Assembly (NCBI RefSeq): GCF_021495345.1
Contig: NZ_CP099397.1
Span: 4,526,001 to 4,590,000 of the forward strand
DNA: 64,000 nt
Source of the DNA: Pseudomonas hydrolytica
Lineage (GTDB): Bacteria > Pseudomonadota > Gammaproteobacteria > Pseudomonadales > Pseudomonadaceae
Direction: 5' to 3'
The notes beneath the pieces were generated by a model that was given only the letters and a program-made list of their open reading frames with translations, did no database searches and was not told the origin of the DNA. Position 1 is the stretch's first letter. Every line of letters begins with the position of its first letter. Made by a program: the position numbers and the translations under genes. This document shows, piece by piece, positions 1 to 8,049 of this stretch.

Positions 1-45
1 CATGGCGCGGATGCTGCCGATGGCTTCGATTATGCCGGTGAACAT
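1..45 (-). CDS. ribE: riboflavin synthase, alpha subunit (N-terminal 15 codons only)
   Basis: Riboflavin synthase makes riboflavin and a pyrimidinedione from two molecules of 6,7-dimethyl-8-ribityllumazine. Only the first 15 codons lie in the window. They read MFTGIIEAIGSIRAM, which is the invariant family N terminus (MFTGIIE). The ATG has a GGAGG-type ribosome binding site four bases upstream. It lies downstream of the FMN riboswitch, on the same strand as ribD-nrdR. The gene is cut by the window edge, not broken. Confidence 0.93.
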   Translation of the reverse strand, partial: MFTGIIEAIGSIRAM

Positions 46-86
46 ACGCCCTCCGGTTTCACGTAGAAGATGGTGCTGAACAGCAT
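30..86 (-). CDS. putative 18-residue leader peptide overlapping the ribE start
   Basis: A short frame MLFSTIFYVKPEGVCSPA opens at an ATG seven bases after an AGGAG motif. It stops (TAA) 16 bases inside ribE in another frame. Reading through it would clear ribosomes across the ribE ribosome binding site, so it could couple ribE translation to the riboswitch. Its own AGGAG is partly buried in the 3' arm of a CCTGTTTT/AAAACAGG hairpin. I know of no described homologue. It could be chance; the good ribosome binding site and the overlap geometry are the only support. Confidence 0.4.
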   Translation of the reverse strand: MLFSTIFYVKPEGVCSPA

Positions 87-100
87 GGACGAACTCCTGT

Positions 101-121
101 TTTGGTCAAAAACAGGGCAAT
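101..121 (-). promoter_or_regulatory. hairpin between FMN riboswitch and ribE (candidate expression platform)
   Basis: Perfect 8-bp inverted repeat CCTGTTTT / AAAACAGG with a 5-base loop, downstream of the FMN aptamer. The 3' arm runs into AGGAG, the likely ribosome binding site of the 18-codon leader frame. No U tract follows, so translation control is more likely than termination. The pairing is visible; the role is inferred. Confidence 0.5.
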
Positions 122-171
122 GCCGATCGATAGGGATTTCGCGGACGCGCAAAAAGCGCCCGAGGAGGGAA

Positions 172-325
172 TCCCGCTCTCTCTTTATCCGGACTATACC
201 GTCGGCCCCGGAATCGCACCGGGTCTGCTGGACCTCGCCTGGCAGAAGCCATGGCGAGCGCTCGCGGGCTAGGTTCTGCGAACCATTACCGCCGGTGGGG
301 AATCTCACCCCGCCCTGAGAACGTT
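172..325 (-). promoter_or_regulatory. FMN riboswitch (RFN element) controlling ribE
   Basis: On the minus strand the conserved RFN blocks appear in order: AGGGCGGGGTGAGATTCCCC then ACCGGCGGTA; AGCCCGCGAGCG; GGTCCAGCAGACCCGGTGCG then ATTCCGGGGCCGACGGT; and AGTCCGGAT followed by AAAGAGA. These match the known FMN aptamer almost base for base. FMN binding normally represses downstream riboflavin genes, here ribE. ribD lies upstream in the same direction, so the switch would govern ribE separately from nrdR-ribD. Confidence 0.95.
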
Positions 326-384
326 GCGGCCATATGAATGGCCGCGTGGCGTTTTACCATATTTCTCACCGCGGCGCATGGGTC

Positions 385-507
385 GTAGGGTGCGCTGCGC
401 GCACCAGGGTCAACCGCCGACCTGTCAGGCCCGCGCGAGTCGTTGACACCAGGCAAGGGGGACGTGGAGAGAACCGCGACGGCCGCGGTGCGCACGGCGC
501 ACCCTAT
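385..507. repeat. REP-like inverted pair (385-405 and 487-507)
   Basis: Two copies of a 21-bp imperfect palindrome, consensus GTAGGGTGCGC..GCGCACC. One is in forward and one in reverse orientation, 81 bp apart. The second copy overlaps the end of ribD: its TAG is the ribD stop codon (504-506). Related copies occur near 4.3, 8.15, 14.04, 22.27 and 61.5 kb. This arrangement resembles BIME-type REP pairs. Confidence 0.8.
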
Positions 508-1619
508 CTGGTCTTGGGCACCGCGGTGATCTGCCAGTCGGCGCCGACGGCGCGGATATCGACAATCTGCAACTCCGGCGCCTCGGCCATGCGGTTGAGC
601 GGCAGCTCGAACAACGGCCGAGCACTGGAACCCAGCAGTTTGGGCGCAACGAAGATGCGGTACTCGTCCACCAGCCCGGCGCGGGCGAAGGCGCCGGCCA
701 GACGCGGCCCGGCCTCCACCAGCACCTCGTTGACGCCACGCCCGGCCAGCTCCTGCAGCAGCTTGCGCAGGTCGACATGACCATTGCTACCCGGCACGGC
801 GAGCAGTTCGTGTCCGTCGGCCAGGTAGCGGTCGCGCGCAGCTGCAGCCGCACAGGAGGCCACCAGCGCCGGGCCGACTTGGAAGAACGCCTTGCTCAGC
901 GGTACCCGCAACCGACCATCGATCAGCACACGCAGCGGCGGCCGCGAGGCGGCCATGAACGTCGCTTCTGCGCCCAGCCCCAACTCGTCGGGGCGCACGG
1001 TCAACCGGGCGTCGTCGGCCAGCACGGTGTCGGCGCCGCTGAGCACCACGCTGGACTGGGCGCGCAACCGCTGCACCTCGGCACGCGCCGCCGGCCCGGT
1101 GATCCACTGGCTCTCGCCGCTGGCCATGGCTGTGCGGCCATCCAGACTCATCGCCGACTTGACCCGCACGAACGGCAACCCGCTCTCCATGCGCTTGATG
1201 AAACCGGCATTGAGCGCGCGCGCCTCACCTTCCAGCACGCCGGACAACACGTCGATACCGGCATTGGCCAGGCGCAGCAGGCCGCGACCGGCCACCTGCG
1301 GGTTGGGGTCCTGCATCGCTGCGACCACCCGGCCGAGCCCGGCGGCGACCAGCGCATCGGCGCAGGGCGGCGTACGCCCGTGATGGCTGCAGGGTTCCAG
1401 GGTGACGTAGGCGGTGGCACCACGCGCGCGCTCGCCGGCCTGACGCAGGGCGTGCACCTCGGCATGCGGCTCGCCGGCCCGGGCATGCCAGCCCTCGCCG
1501 ACGATCTCGCCGTCACGCACGATGACGCAGCCGACACGCGGATTCGGGTGGGTTGAGTAAAGGCCTTTGCGCGCCAGCCGCAGGGCGCGCGCCATGAACA
1601 AATGGTCGCGCTCGCTCAT
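504..1619 (-). CDS. ribD: bifunctional diaminohydroxyphosphoribosylaminopyrimidine deaminase / 5-amino-6-(5-phosphoribosylamino)uracil reductase
   Basis: Performs the second and third steps of riboflavin synthesis. The N-terminal cytidine-deaminase-like half carries the zinc motif HAE (H52, E54) and [11 protein letters not shown] (C77, C86). The C-terminal half is the NADPH-dependent reductase, beginning near [15 protein letters not shown]. At 371 aa it has the normal length. The ATG overlaps the nrdR stop (ATGA), so the two are translationally coupled. The last codons run into a REP-like repeat whose TAG provides the stop, suggesting repeat insertion trimmed or replaced the original C terminus. 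ribE follows, behind its own riboswitch. Confidence 0.97.
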   Translation of the reverse strand: MSERDHLFMARALRLARKGLYSTHPNPRVGCVIVRDGEIVGEGWHARAGEPHAEVHALRQAGERARGATAYVTLEPCSHHGRTPPCADALVAAGLGRVVAAMQDPNPQVAGRGLLRLANAGIDVLSGVLEGEARALNAGFIKRMESGLPFVRVKSAMSLDGRTAMASGESQWITGPAARAEVQRLRAQSSVVLSGADTVLADDARLTVRPDELGLGAEATFMAASRPPLRVLIDGRLRVPLSKAFFQVGPALVASCAAAAARDRYLADGHELLAVPGSNGHVDLRKLLQELAGRGVNEVLVEAGPRLAGAFARAGLVDEYRIFVAPKLLGSSARPLFELPLNRMAEAPELQIVDIRAVGADWQITAVPKTR

Positions 1620-2083
1620 CGGCTTTTCGACGGCTCGCGGGCCAGGCGCTCGATCTCTTCGCGGAACTCGTTGAGGTCCTGGAAGCGTCGGTACACCGAG
1701 GCGAAACGGATGTAGGCCACCTCGTCGAGCTTGCTCAGCTCGGTCATCACCAGCTCACCGAGCACCAGCGATTTCACCTCGCGCTCACCGGTGGCGCGCA
1801 GTTGCTGCTTGATGCGGGCGATGGCCTCTTCCAGACGTTCGACGCTCACCGGGCGCTTCTCCAGCGCGCGCTGCATGCCGGCGCGCAGCTTCTCCTCGTC
1901 GAAGGGCTGACGGCTGCCGTCCTGCTTGATCAGACGCGGCATCACCAGCTCGGCGGTTTCGAAGGTGGTGAACCGTTCGCCGCAGGCCACGCACTCGCGG
2001 CGGCGGCGCACCTGATCGCCCTCGGCAACCAGACGGGAATCGATGACCTTGGTGTCGTTGGCGGCGCAGAAGGGACAATGCAT
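1616..2083 (-). CDS. nrdR: transcriptional repressor NrdR
   Basis: Represses ribonucleotide reductase genes through an ATP/dATP-sensing ATP-cone and a zinc ribbon. The start MHCPFC was chosen because the family always begins this way. Zinc ligands are C3, C6, C31 and C34, and the ATP-cone covers roughly residues 45-140 ([15 protein letters not shown] onward). At 155 aa it fits the family. A longer frame continues upstream, but that extension is antisense to the lipoprotein gene and is not part of the protein. First gene of nrdR-ribD, a common gammaproteobacterial pairing. Confidence 0.96.
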   Translation of the reverse strand: MHCPFCAANDTKVIDSRLVAEGDQVRRRRECVACGERFTTFETAELVMPRLIKQDGSRQPFDEEKLRAGMQRALEKRPVSVERLEEAIARIKQQLRATGEREVKSLVLGELVMTELSKLDEVAYIRFASVYRRFQDLNEFREEIERLAREPSKSR

Positions 2084-2194
2084 GGCAGGCGCGGGCAGAT
2101 GGCGGCAAAGGCGCCATGGTAGCGCATCGAAGCGGCAAGACAAGCCGCAGCCCGTTAGGCTATATAGACGCCCGCCAGAACAGCAGAGCCTGCC

Positions 2195-2647
2195 ATGAAC
2201 CGATACCTGCCCCTGCTTCCTCTCGCCGTCGCCGCCCTGCTCAGCGCCTGCGCCAGCGAACCGACCGCCACTGTCCCCGCAGCTGCACCGGCGCCAGCGC
2301 CAGCGTCCGCACCCACCGTCCCCGCCGCCAAAGTGGCGCCTGGCCCCAGCCTGCGCGGCGAGCTGCTCGGCGTCGCCGAGGGTGCCGACGTCGACCTGGC
2401 GCTGCTGGCCATCGACCTGCGCGGCCGCCCGAGCGCCCTGCTCGCCCAGGTTCAGTTGCGCGGCGATGGCGCGCCCTTGCCGTTCCGCCTCCCGCTCGCC
2501 GCCAACAACCAGATTCAGGGCCAGCGCATCGAACTGCGCGGCCGGGTCAGCCTCTCCGGTCGCCTGGTGCAGCGCCTGCCGCCACGCACCATTGCCGAGC
2601 TCAAGGACCAGGACCTCGGCTCGCTGCAGCTGGTGCCGGCACCATGA
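2195..2647 (+). CDS. YbaY-type lipoprotein (YscW-like domain)
   Basis: A 150-aa protein with a lipoprotein signal peptide ending in the lipobox LLSAC (Cys about residue 19). An Ala/Pro-rich linker (about 25-50) leads to a beta-rich domain with [21 protein letters not shown] and IEGQ/IQGQ-like strands, typical of the YbaY/YscW family. It is probably anchored in the outer membrane; the function of this family is not established. Its stop overlaps the start of the next gene (ATGA), so the two are co-translated. Divergent from nrdR across about 110 bp. Confidence 0.75.
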   Translation: MNRYLPLLPLAVAALLSACASEPTATVPAAAPAPAPASAPTVPAAKVAPGPSLRGELLGVAEGADVDLALLAIDLRGRPSALLAQVQLRGDGAPLPFRLPLAANNQIQGQRIELRGRVSLSGRLVQRLPPRTIAELKDQDLGSLQLVPAP

Positions 2648-3303
2648 GATCACCCGAACACCTGCAGCAGGCGCTGAGCGAACTGCTCGGCGACGCCCGC
2701 CTGGTGGCCGAAACGCTGCCGGGCACCGATATCGCCCTGTGGCTGATCGACGCCAGCAACATGGATCGCGCGTTCAACGCCGAGGAAACCCGGCGCATTC
2801 TCGAGGAGCCGCCCTACTGGTGCTTCTGCTGGGCCAGCGGCCTGGTGCTGGCCCGCTGGCTGGCCGAACGCCCCGAGTGGGTGCGCGGCAAGCGCGTGCT
2901 GGATTTTGGCGCGGGCTCCGGCGTGGCTGCCATCGCCGCGGCCAGGGCGGGCGCCGCCGAAGTGGTGGCCTGCGATCTCGACCCACTGGCGCTGGCCGCC
3001 AGTCGCGCCAATGCCGAACTCAATGGCGTGACGCTGAACTACTCGGCGGACTTCTTCGCCGAGGCCGACCGCTACGACCTGATCCTGGTGGCCGACGTGC
3101 TTTACGACCGCGCCAACCTGCCGCTGCTGGACCACTTCCTCAGCCGTGGCCGTCAGGCGCTGGTGGCCGACTCGCGGGTCAAGGACTTCCGCCATCCGCT
3201 GTACCAGCGTCTGGCCCTGCTCGATGGCTGCACCTGGCCGGATCTGGCCGAGCCGGCGGAATTTCGCGAGGTCAGCCTGTATCACGCCACGCGCCCCTTG
3301 TAA
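2644..3303 (+). CDS. class I SAM-dependent methyltransferase (COG3897/Nnt1-like)
   Basis: A 219-aa protein starting at the ATG that overlaps the lipoprotein stop. It has a Rossmann SAM-binding motif [20 protein letters not shown] (about 84-103), the acidic motif II region [21 protein letters not shown], and [11 protein letters not shown] in the motif IV position. This pattern places it with small protein-lysine or nicotinamide N-methyltransferase-like enzymes. The substrate cannot be read from sequence. The longer reading from 2116 runs out of frame through the lipoprotein and was rejected. Confidence 0.8.
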   Translation: MRSPEHLQQALSELLGDARLVAETLPGTDIALWLIDASNMDRAFNAEETRRILEEPPYWCFCWASGLVLARWLAERPEWVRGKRVLDFGAGSGVAAIAAARAGAAEVVACDLDPLALAASRANAELNGVTLNYSADFFAEADRYDLILVADVLYDRANLPLLDHFLSRGRQALVADSRVKDFRHPLYQRLALLDGCTWPDLAEPAEFREVSLYHATRPL

Positions 3304-3357
3304 CCACGCCCCGACGCCCGCATTAATAGCCCATTGCCCTGCTTTTCGAGACCGACC

Positions 3358-4230
3358 ATGAGCGACTCCCCTTACATCTTCGACATCTCCGGCGCCGCCA
3401 ACTTCGAGCAACTGGTGATCGAGAACTCCTTTCACAAGCCGGTGCTGGTGGACTTCTGGGCCGAGTGGTGCGCGCCGTGCAAGGCGCTGATGCCGATGCT
3501 GGCGAAGATCACCGAGGACTATGCCGGCGAGCTGCTGCTGGCCAAGGTCAACTGCGATATCGAGCAGGACATCGTCATGCGCTTCGGCATCCGCAGCCTG
3601 CCCACCGTGGTGCTGTTCAAGAATGGTCAGCCGGTGGACGGCTTCGCCGGCGCCCAGCCGGAAGCGGCCATCCGCGAGATGCTCAAACCGCACGTCGCCG
3701 AACCGGCGCCGGTTGCCGCCGACCCGATGGAGATCGCCCAGGCGCTGTTCGCCGAAGGCCGTTTCGCCGAAACCGAGGCCCTGCTCAAGCAGGTGCTGAC
3801 CGAGAACAACGAGAACGCCGCGGCATTGATTCTCTATGCCCGCTGCCTGGCCGAGCGCGGCGAGCTGGGCGAGGCCCAGGTGGTGCTCGATGCGGTCAAG
3901 GGCGACGAGCACAAGCAGGCGCTGGCCGGCGCCAAGGCGCAGCTGACCTTCCTGCGCCAGGCTGCCGACCTGCCGGAAGTGGCCACGCTGAAAAGCCGCC
4001 TGGCACAGAATGCCGAGGATGACGAAGCGGTCTACCAGCTCGCCGTGCAGCAACTGGCGCGTCAGCAGTACGAAGCCGCGCTGGATGGCCTGCTCAAATT
4101 GTTCGTGCGCAACCGCAGCTACGGTGACGGCCTGCCGCACAAGACGCTGCTGCAGGTATTCGATCTGCTCGGCGGCGACCACCCGCTGGTCACCAGCTAC
4201 CGCCGCAAGCTGTACCAGGCGATTTACTGA
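3358..4230 (+). CDS. cnoX: thioredoxin-TPR co-chaperone CnoX (YbbN)
   Basis: The N-terminal thioredoxin domain (about 1-115) has the active site W37-C38-A39-P40-C41. It is followed by a TPR-containing region (about 125-290, EIAQALFAEGRFAETEALLKQVL and repeats), the architecture of YbbN/CnoX. The family holds unfolded proteins during hypochlorite stress and transfers them to GroEL and DnaK. Unlike E. coli YbbN (SxxC), both active-site cysteines are present, so thiol chemistry is plausible. 290 aa, normal length. The ATG at 3358 was chosen over an in-frame upstream ATG (3334) because it matches the family N terminus. An inverted REP pair follows the stop. Confidence 0.88.
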   Translation: MSDSPYIFDISGAANFEQLVIENSFHKPVLVDFWAEWCAPCKALMPMLAKITEDYAGELLLAKVNCDIEQDIVMRFGIRSLPTVVLFKNGQPVDGFAGAQPEAAIREMLKPHVAEPAPVAADPMEIAQALFAEGRFAETEALLKQVLTENNENAAALILYARCLAERGELGEAQVVLDAVKGDEHKQALAGAKAQLTFLRQAADLPEVATLKSRLAQNAEDDEAVYQLAVQQLARQQYEAALDGLLKLFVRNRSYGDGLPHKTLLQVFDLLGGDHPLVTSYRRKLYQAIY

Positions 4231-4253
4231 CCTCAGCGTTCATCGTACTCGCC

Positions 4254-4326
4254 GTAGAGTGCGCCAGGCGCACCGGGGTCTAGCCAAATCGAGCAGACGC
4301 TACCCGGTGCGCGCGGCGCACCCTAC
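4254..4326. repeat. REP-like inverted pair (4254-4274 and 4306-4326)
   Basis: Two inverted 21-bp copies of the GTAGGGTGCGC..GCGCACC family, 31 bp apart. The left copy has diverged (GTAGAGTGCGCCAGGCGCACC split by substitutions); the right copy matches consensus. They fill the gap between the convergent cnoX and the small gene ending at 4351 and could act as a bidirectional transcription or decay barrier. Confidence 0.75.
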
Positions 4327-4350
4327 AGGCAGATCGCCATTCGGCATGCC

Positions 4351-4677
4351 TTACTCCGCCACCCAGTGATAGATCGGCGCATCCGCGCCGGTTTCCATGC
4401 GGATCTGCGCGCAGTGGCGCAGACGCACCAGCAGGCGCTTGCCTGCGGCCAGTGCCGCCAGTTGCGCCAACAGTCGCGGCCCTTCGACCTGCCCGGCCTC
4501 ACGCACCAGCTGCAGCGCGGTTTCCCACAGGCGGTCATTGTTCGCAGGCGTGGCAACGGGCTCGGCCGGGGGCGGCGTGACGGCGACGCGCTCTGCCAGT
4601 TGCGCCCAATCGTCTGCATCCAGCTCCAGCGTCAGGTCCACCGGCCAATCGCCAATCCGTCCACGTATACGCATCAT
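4351..4677 (-). CDS. conserved hypothetical protein, 108 aa
   Basis: Not recognised as a named family. The protein begins MMRIRGRIGDWPVDLTLELD and reads as a small soluble protein with an N-terminal strand-rich part, a Pro/Ala linker (TPPPAEPVATP) and a C-terminal helical part ending YHWVAE. There is no signal peptide or membrane segment. A GGGAGG ribosome binding site sits six bases before the first of two ATGs, which fixes the start; the longer reading to 4743 lacks support. It is divergent from the zinc-linked operon and sits in the position I recall for PA4062 in P. aeruginosa. Confidence 0.7.
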   Translation of the reverse strand: MMRIRGRIGDWPVDLTLELDADDWAQLAERVAVTPPPAEPVATPANNDRLWETALQLVREAGQVEGPRLLAQLAALAAGKRLLVRLRHCAQIRMETGADAPIYHWVAE

Positions 4678-4748
4678 GTTCAGCCTCCCGTCAGGTTCGC
4701 GCATGCTCCCATGCTCCCCCCCGCGCTGGCCAGCCCGGCACAAAAGTT

Positions 4749-4761
4749 GTTATAACGTAAC
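4749..4761 (+). promoter_or_regulatory. putative Zur operator overlapping a -10 element
   Basis: GTTATAACGTAAC has the arms GTTA/TAAC seen in gammaproteobacterial Zur sites (TGTTATA..TATAACA-type). It includes a TATAAC that could serve as -10. It lies 30 bp before the His-rich DUF2796 gene, whose orthologous operon in P. aeruginosa (PA4063-PA4066, from memory) is zinc-repressed. The palindrome is visible; Zur control is inferred. Confidence 0.5.
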
Positions 4762-4791
4762 GATTCATCCACGCTCGGCCGGAGACACCCC

Positions 4792-5370
4792 ATGCGCCAT
4801 CTGCTTCTCGCTCTGCCCTTTGCCCTGCTGCCCCTGGCTGCCGCACAGGCCCATGAACACGGGCACGACCATGATCACCACCACGACAGCCTCGGTGCCC
4901 ACGAGCACGGCGTTGCCAGCCTCAACGTGGCGCTCGACGGCAACCTGCTGGAACTGCAGTTCGACAGCCCGGCGATGAACCTGGTGGGTTTCGAACATGC
5001 CGCCAAGAGCGATGCCGACAAGGCCAAGGTCGCCGCCGCCAAGCGCGAACTGGAACAGCCCGTCAGCCTGTTCGCCCTGTCCAGCGGCGACTGCAAGGCC
5101 ACCGAGGTCGAGCTGCAGAGCCCGCTGTTCGCCGGCAAGGGGCACGACCACAAGCACGACCATCACGACCACAAGCACGAAGGCGAACACAGCGACATCC
5201 ATGCGCACTACCGCTTCGAATGCGCCAAGGCCAACGAATTGAAACAACTGGATCTGGCCGAACTGTTCAAACGCTTCCCCGCCACCGAGAAGATTCAGGT
5301 ACAACTGATCGGCCCGAACGGCCAGCAGGGCGCCGAACTGACGGCCGCCCAGCCGCGCCTGAGCTTCTGA
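4792..5370 (+). CDS. His-rich periplasmic zinc-uptake-associated protein (DUF2796/ZrgA family)
   Basis: 192 aa with a signal peptide (residues 1-20, cleaved after AQA). Two histidine/aspartate-rich stretches follow: HEHGHDHDHHHD (21-32) and a longer KHDHHDHKHEGEH segment near 120-140. This is the layout of DUF2796 proteins such as Vibrio ZrgA, which bind zinc in the periplasm and support uptake. The body has EHGVASLNVALDGNLLELQFDSPAMN, a family signature. First gene of a four-gene cluster with an ABC transporter and a DUF3299 protein, and preceded by a Zur-like site. A zinc role is well supported; the exact partner is unknown. Confidence 0.85.
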   Translation: MRHLLLALPFALLPLAAAQAHEHGHDHDHHHDSLGAHEHGVASLNVALDGNLLELQFDSPAMNLVGFEHAAKSDADKAKVAAAKRELEQPVSLFALSSGDCKATEVELQSPLFAGKGHDHKHDHHDHKHEGEHSDIHAHYRFECAKANELKQLDLAELFKRFPATEKIQVQLIGPNGQQGAELTAAQPRLSF

Positions 5371-5469
5371 CCGCTACGACCTGCAGGAGCGAAAGGGGCA
5401 TCTGGCCCTCCTTGGCACCGCCACTGGATTCGCTTCTGCATCGTTTCTTGTCTCATCGATAGCCGGACC

Positions 5470-6177
5470 ATGACCGAACCTCTGATCGAACTGGCCGACC
5501 TCGGCTTCGCCTGGCCCGGCCAGGCGCAATTGCTGGACATCCCCAGCTTCACCCTGGCACGCGGCGAGACCCTGTTTCTCAAGGGCCCCAGCGGCAGCGG
5601 CAAGACCACCCTGCTCGGCCTGCTGGGCGGCGTGCAAAAGGCCCAGCGCGGGCACATCCGCCTGCTCGGCCAGGATCTCGGCCAGCTCTCGGCCGGCGCC
5701 CGCGACCGCTTTCGTGTCGATCACACCGGCTACATCTTCCAGCAGTTCAACCTGCTGCCCTTTCTCTCGGTGCGCGAGAACGTCGAACTGCCCTGCCGCT
5801 TCTCACGCTCGCGTGCAGAACGCGCGCGCCAGCGCCATGGCAGCATCGATGCTGCAGCCGCCGCGCTGCTCGACCATCTGGGGCTGCGCGCCGACCTGCT
5901 CGGCCGCCGCGCCGACGAGTTGTCCATCGGCCAGCAGCAGCGCGTTGCTGCCGCGCGCGCATTGATCGGCCAGCCGGAACTGGTGATCGCCGACGAACCC
6001 ACCTCGGCGCTGGACTTCGACGCCCGCGAGGCCTTCCTCCAGCTGCTCTTCGCCGAATGCCGCGCGGCCGGCGCCAGCCTGCTGTTCGTCAGCCACGACC
6101 AGAGCCTGGCTGCACTGTTCGACCGCAGCCTGTCGCTGGCCGAACTCAACCGCGCCACGCGCCCCCAGGAGGCCTGA
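5470..6177 (+). CDS. ABC transporter ATP-binding protein (LolD/MacB type)
   Basis: 235 aa. Walker A is GPSGSGKTT (about 38-46), Q-loop FQQFNLLPFLSV, signature LSIGQQQR, and Walker B LVIADEPTSALD, followed by SHD with the switch histidine. The signature has SIG instead of SGG, a mild variation. The MacB/LolD-type ATPase pairs with the FtsX-like permease whose ATG begins two bases after this stop. These transporters move substrates from the periplasm or inner membrane outward, and the cargo is unknown. Its place in a zinc-linked operon suggests a role in zinc or zinc-ligand handling. Confidence 0.9.
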   Translation: MTEPLIELADLGFAWPGQAQLLDIPSFTLARGETLFLKGPSGSGKTTLLGLLGGVQKAQRGHIRLLGQDLGQLSAGARDRFRVDHTGYIFQQFNLLPFLSVRENVELPCRFSRSRAERARQRHGSIDAAAAALLDHLGLRADLLGRRADELSIGQQQRVAAARALIGQPELVIADEPTSALDFDAREAFLQLLFAECRAAGASLLFVSHDQSLAALFDRSLSLAELNRATRPQEA

Positions 6178-6178
6178 G

Positions 6179-7444
6179 ATGCATCTGATCCGCATCGCCC
6201 TGGCCAGCCTGGCCAACCGCCGCTTCACCGCCCTGCTCACGGTATTCGCCATTGCCCTGTCGGTCTGCCTGCTGCTGGCCGTCGAACGCGTGCGCACCGA
6301 AGCGCGTGCCAGCTTCGCCAACACCATCAGCGGCACCGACCTGATCGTCGGTGCCCGCTCGGGCAGCGTGAACCTGCTGCTGTACTCGGTGTTTCGCATC
6401 GGCAACGCCACCAACAACATCCGCTGGGACAGCTTCGAGCGCTTCGCCAACCACCGCCAGGTGAAGTGGGCCATTCCCATCTCGCTGGGCGACTCGCACC
6501 GCGGCTACCGGGTGATGGGCACCAGCACCGCCTACTTCGAACACTATCGCTACGCCCGCAGCCAGGCGCTGAAACTGGCCCAGGGCCGCGCCTTCGCCGA
6601 CGATCCCTTCGAGGTGGTGCTCGGCGCCGAGGTGGCCCAGGCGCTGGGCTACGGCCTGGGCGAGGAGATCGTCCTGGCCCATGGCGTCGCCACCATCAGC
6701 CTGCTCAAGCACGACGACAAGCCGTTCACCGTGGTCGGCGTTCTCGAGCGCACCGGCACGCCGGTGGACCGTACCCTGCACATCTCCCTGGCCGGGATGG
6801 AAGCGCTGCACATCGACTGGCAGAACGGTATGCCGGCGCGCGGTGCGGCGCAGATCAGCGCCGAGCAGGCACGCACCATGGACCTCCAGCCGAAGCAGAT
6901 CACGGCGTTCATGCTCGGCCTCAACAGCAAGATCGCGACGTTCAGCCTGCAACGCGAGATCAACGAGTTTCGCGGCGAGCCGCTGCTGGCGATCCTGCCC
7001 GGCGTCGCCCTGCAGGAGCTGTGGAGCCTGATGGGCACCGCCGAACAGGCGCTGTTCGTGGTCTCGCTGTTCGTCGTGCTCACCGGTCTGATCGGCATGC
7101 TGACGGCAATCCTCACCAGCCTCAACGAACGCCGCCGGGAAATGGCCATCCTGCGCTCGGTGGGCGCACGTCCCTGGCATATCGCCAGCCTGCTGGTGCT
7201 GGAGGCCTTTGCCCTGGCGCTGGCCGGCGTGGCGCTCGGCCTGGCCCTGCTGTATCTCGGCATCGCCGGCAGCCAGGGCTACGTACAGGCCAACTACGGC
7301 CTGTACCTGGCATTGAGCGCCCCCACCCGCTACGAATGGACCCTGCTGGCCGGGATTCTCGGCGCCGCCCTGCTGATGGGCAGCGTGCCGGCCTGGCGCG
7401 CCTATCGGCAGTCGCTGGCCGATGGTCTGTCGATCAGGCTCTGA
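6179..7444 (+). CDS. MacB/FtsX-type ABC transporter permease
   Basis: 421 aa. One N-terminal membrane helix (about 15-35, FTALLTVFAIALSVCLLLAVE) is followed by a large periplasmic domain (about 40-285) and three C-terminal helices in a FtsX-like domain, including the typical NERRREMAILRSVGA cytoplasmic loop. This is a type VII (mechanotransmission) ABC permease. The start lies one base after the ATPase stop, so the two are tightly coupled. It probably works with the ATPase and the two periplasmic proteins (DUF2796, DUF3299) encoded on either side. Confidence 0.9.
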   Translation: MHLIRIALASLANRRFTALLTVFAIALSVCLLLAVERVRTEARASFANTISGTDLIVGARSGSVNLLLYSVFRIGNATNNIRWDSFERFANHRQVKWAIPISLGDSHRGYRVMGTSTAYFEHYRYARSQALKLAQGRAFADDPFEVVLGAEVAQALGYGLGEEIVLAHGVATISLLKHDDKPFTVVGVLERTGTPVDRTLHISLAGMEALHIDWQNGMPARGAAQISAEQARTMDLQPKQITAFMLGLNSKIATFSLQREINEFRGEPLLAILPGVALQELWSLMGTAEQALFVVSLFVVLTGLIGMLTAILTSLNERRREMAILRSVGARPWHIASLLVLEAFALALAGVALGLALLYLGIAGSQGYVQANYGLYLALSAPTRYEWTLLAGILGAALLMGSVPAWRAYRQSLADGLSIRL

Positions 7445-7454
7445 GGGAAAGTTG

Positions 7455-7486
7455 AGAGCGCCTGGCGTACACTGCGCAGGCGCTCT
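7455..7486 (+). promoter_or_regulatory. hairpin before the DUF3299 gene
   Basis: Perfect 10-bp inverted repeat AGAGCGCCTG / CAGGCGCTCT with a 12-base loop, in the 58-bp gap between the permease and the DUF3299 gene. No U run follows, so it is unlikely to be a full terminator. It may tune expression or stability within the operon. Confidence 0.45.
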
Positions 7487-7502
7487 TACTACGAGGTTCC
7501 TC

Positions 7503-8024
7503 ATGCCCCGCCCCCTGCTCGCCAGCCTGCTGCTGACGCTGGCCCTGCCGCTGGCCGCCGCCGATGTGCGCGAAATCACCTGGTCGGAGCTGATTCCGCC
7601 AGATGCGCCGCCCCAGCGGATCGATCCCACACCGATCCACGATCTGTCGCAGCTGGCCGACGCGCTCGCCGAGTCGGGCCCGGCCGCCATGCAGCAATCG
7701 CCGGCCGCTCCGGTGGTGAAGGCTCTGGACGGCCAGACCGTCAAGCTGCCCGGTTATATCGTGCCGCTGGACGTGACCGATGAAGGCCGCGTGGTGGAGT
7801 TTCTGCTGGTGCCCTACTTCGGCGCCTGCATCCATGTACCGCCACCACCCTCGAACCAGATCGTGCACGTCACCAGCGAACTGGGCGTGCTGCTCGATGC
7901 GCTGTACCAGCCGTTCTGGGTGGAAGGGCCGATGAAGGTCGAGCACGTCAGCAGCGAGCTGGCCGAGGTCGGCTATCAGATGGAAGCGAACAAGATCTAC
8001 GCCTACGAGCTGCCCGAGGGCTGA
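7503..8024 (+). CDS. DUF3299 domain secreted protein
   Basis: 173 aa with a signal peptide (1-19, cleaved near LAAA). The DUF3299 core includes LPGYIVPLD and the conserved block FGACIHVPPPPSNQIVHV, where a Cys-His pair might bind metal. Biochemical function is unknown. The family repeatedly accompanies DUF2796 and MacB-like transporters, and in P. aeruginosa the same four-gene order (PA4063-PA4066, from memory) responds to zinc. The ATG at 7503 was chosen because it starts the signal peptide; the longer reading overlaps the permease in another frame. Confidence 0.8.
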   Translation: MPRPLLASLLLTLALPLAAADVREITWSELIPPDAPPQRIDPTPIHDLSQLADALAESGPAAMQQSPAAPVVKALDGQTVKLPGYIVPLDVTDEGRVVEFLLVPYFGACIHVPPPPSNQIVHVTSELGVLLDALYQPFWVEGPMKVEHVSSELAEVGYQMEANKIYAYELPEG

Positions 8025-8049
8025 GCCCGCTCGCTCCACGCTTAAAACG

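Noticed and set aside
326..345. GCGGCCAT/ATGGCCGC palindrome just upstream of the FMN aptamer
   Set aside because: It could be an operator or a promoter-proximal stem, but no promoter elements line up with it, and it may only extend the base of the riboswitch.
2650..4182. 510-residue minus-strand frame opposite the methyltransferase and cnoX
   Set aside because: Both plus-strand genes have clear motifs and good starts. The antisense frame has neither.
5374..5400. CTGCAGGAGCGAAAGG, similar to a REP core known from other pseudomonads
   Set aside because: Single short fragment with no inverted partner or palindrome; likely chance.
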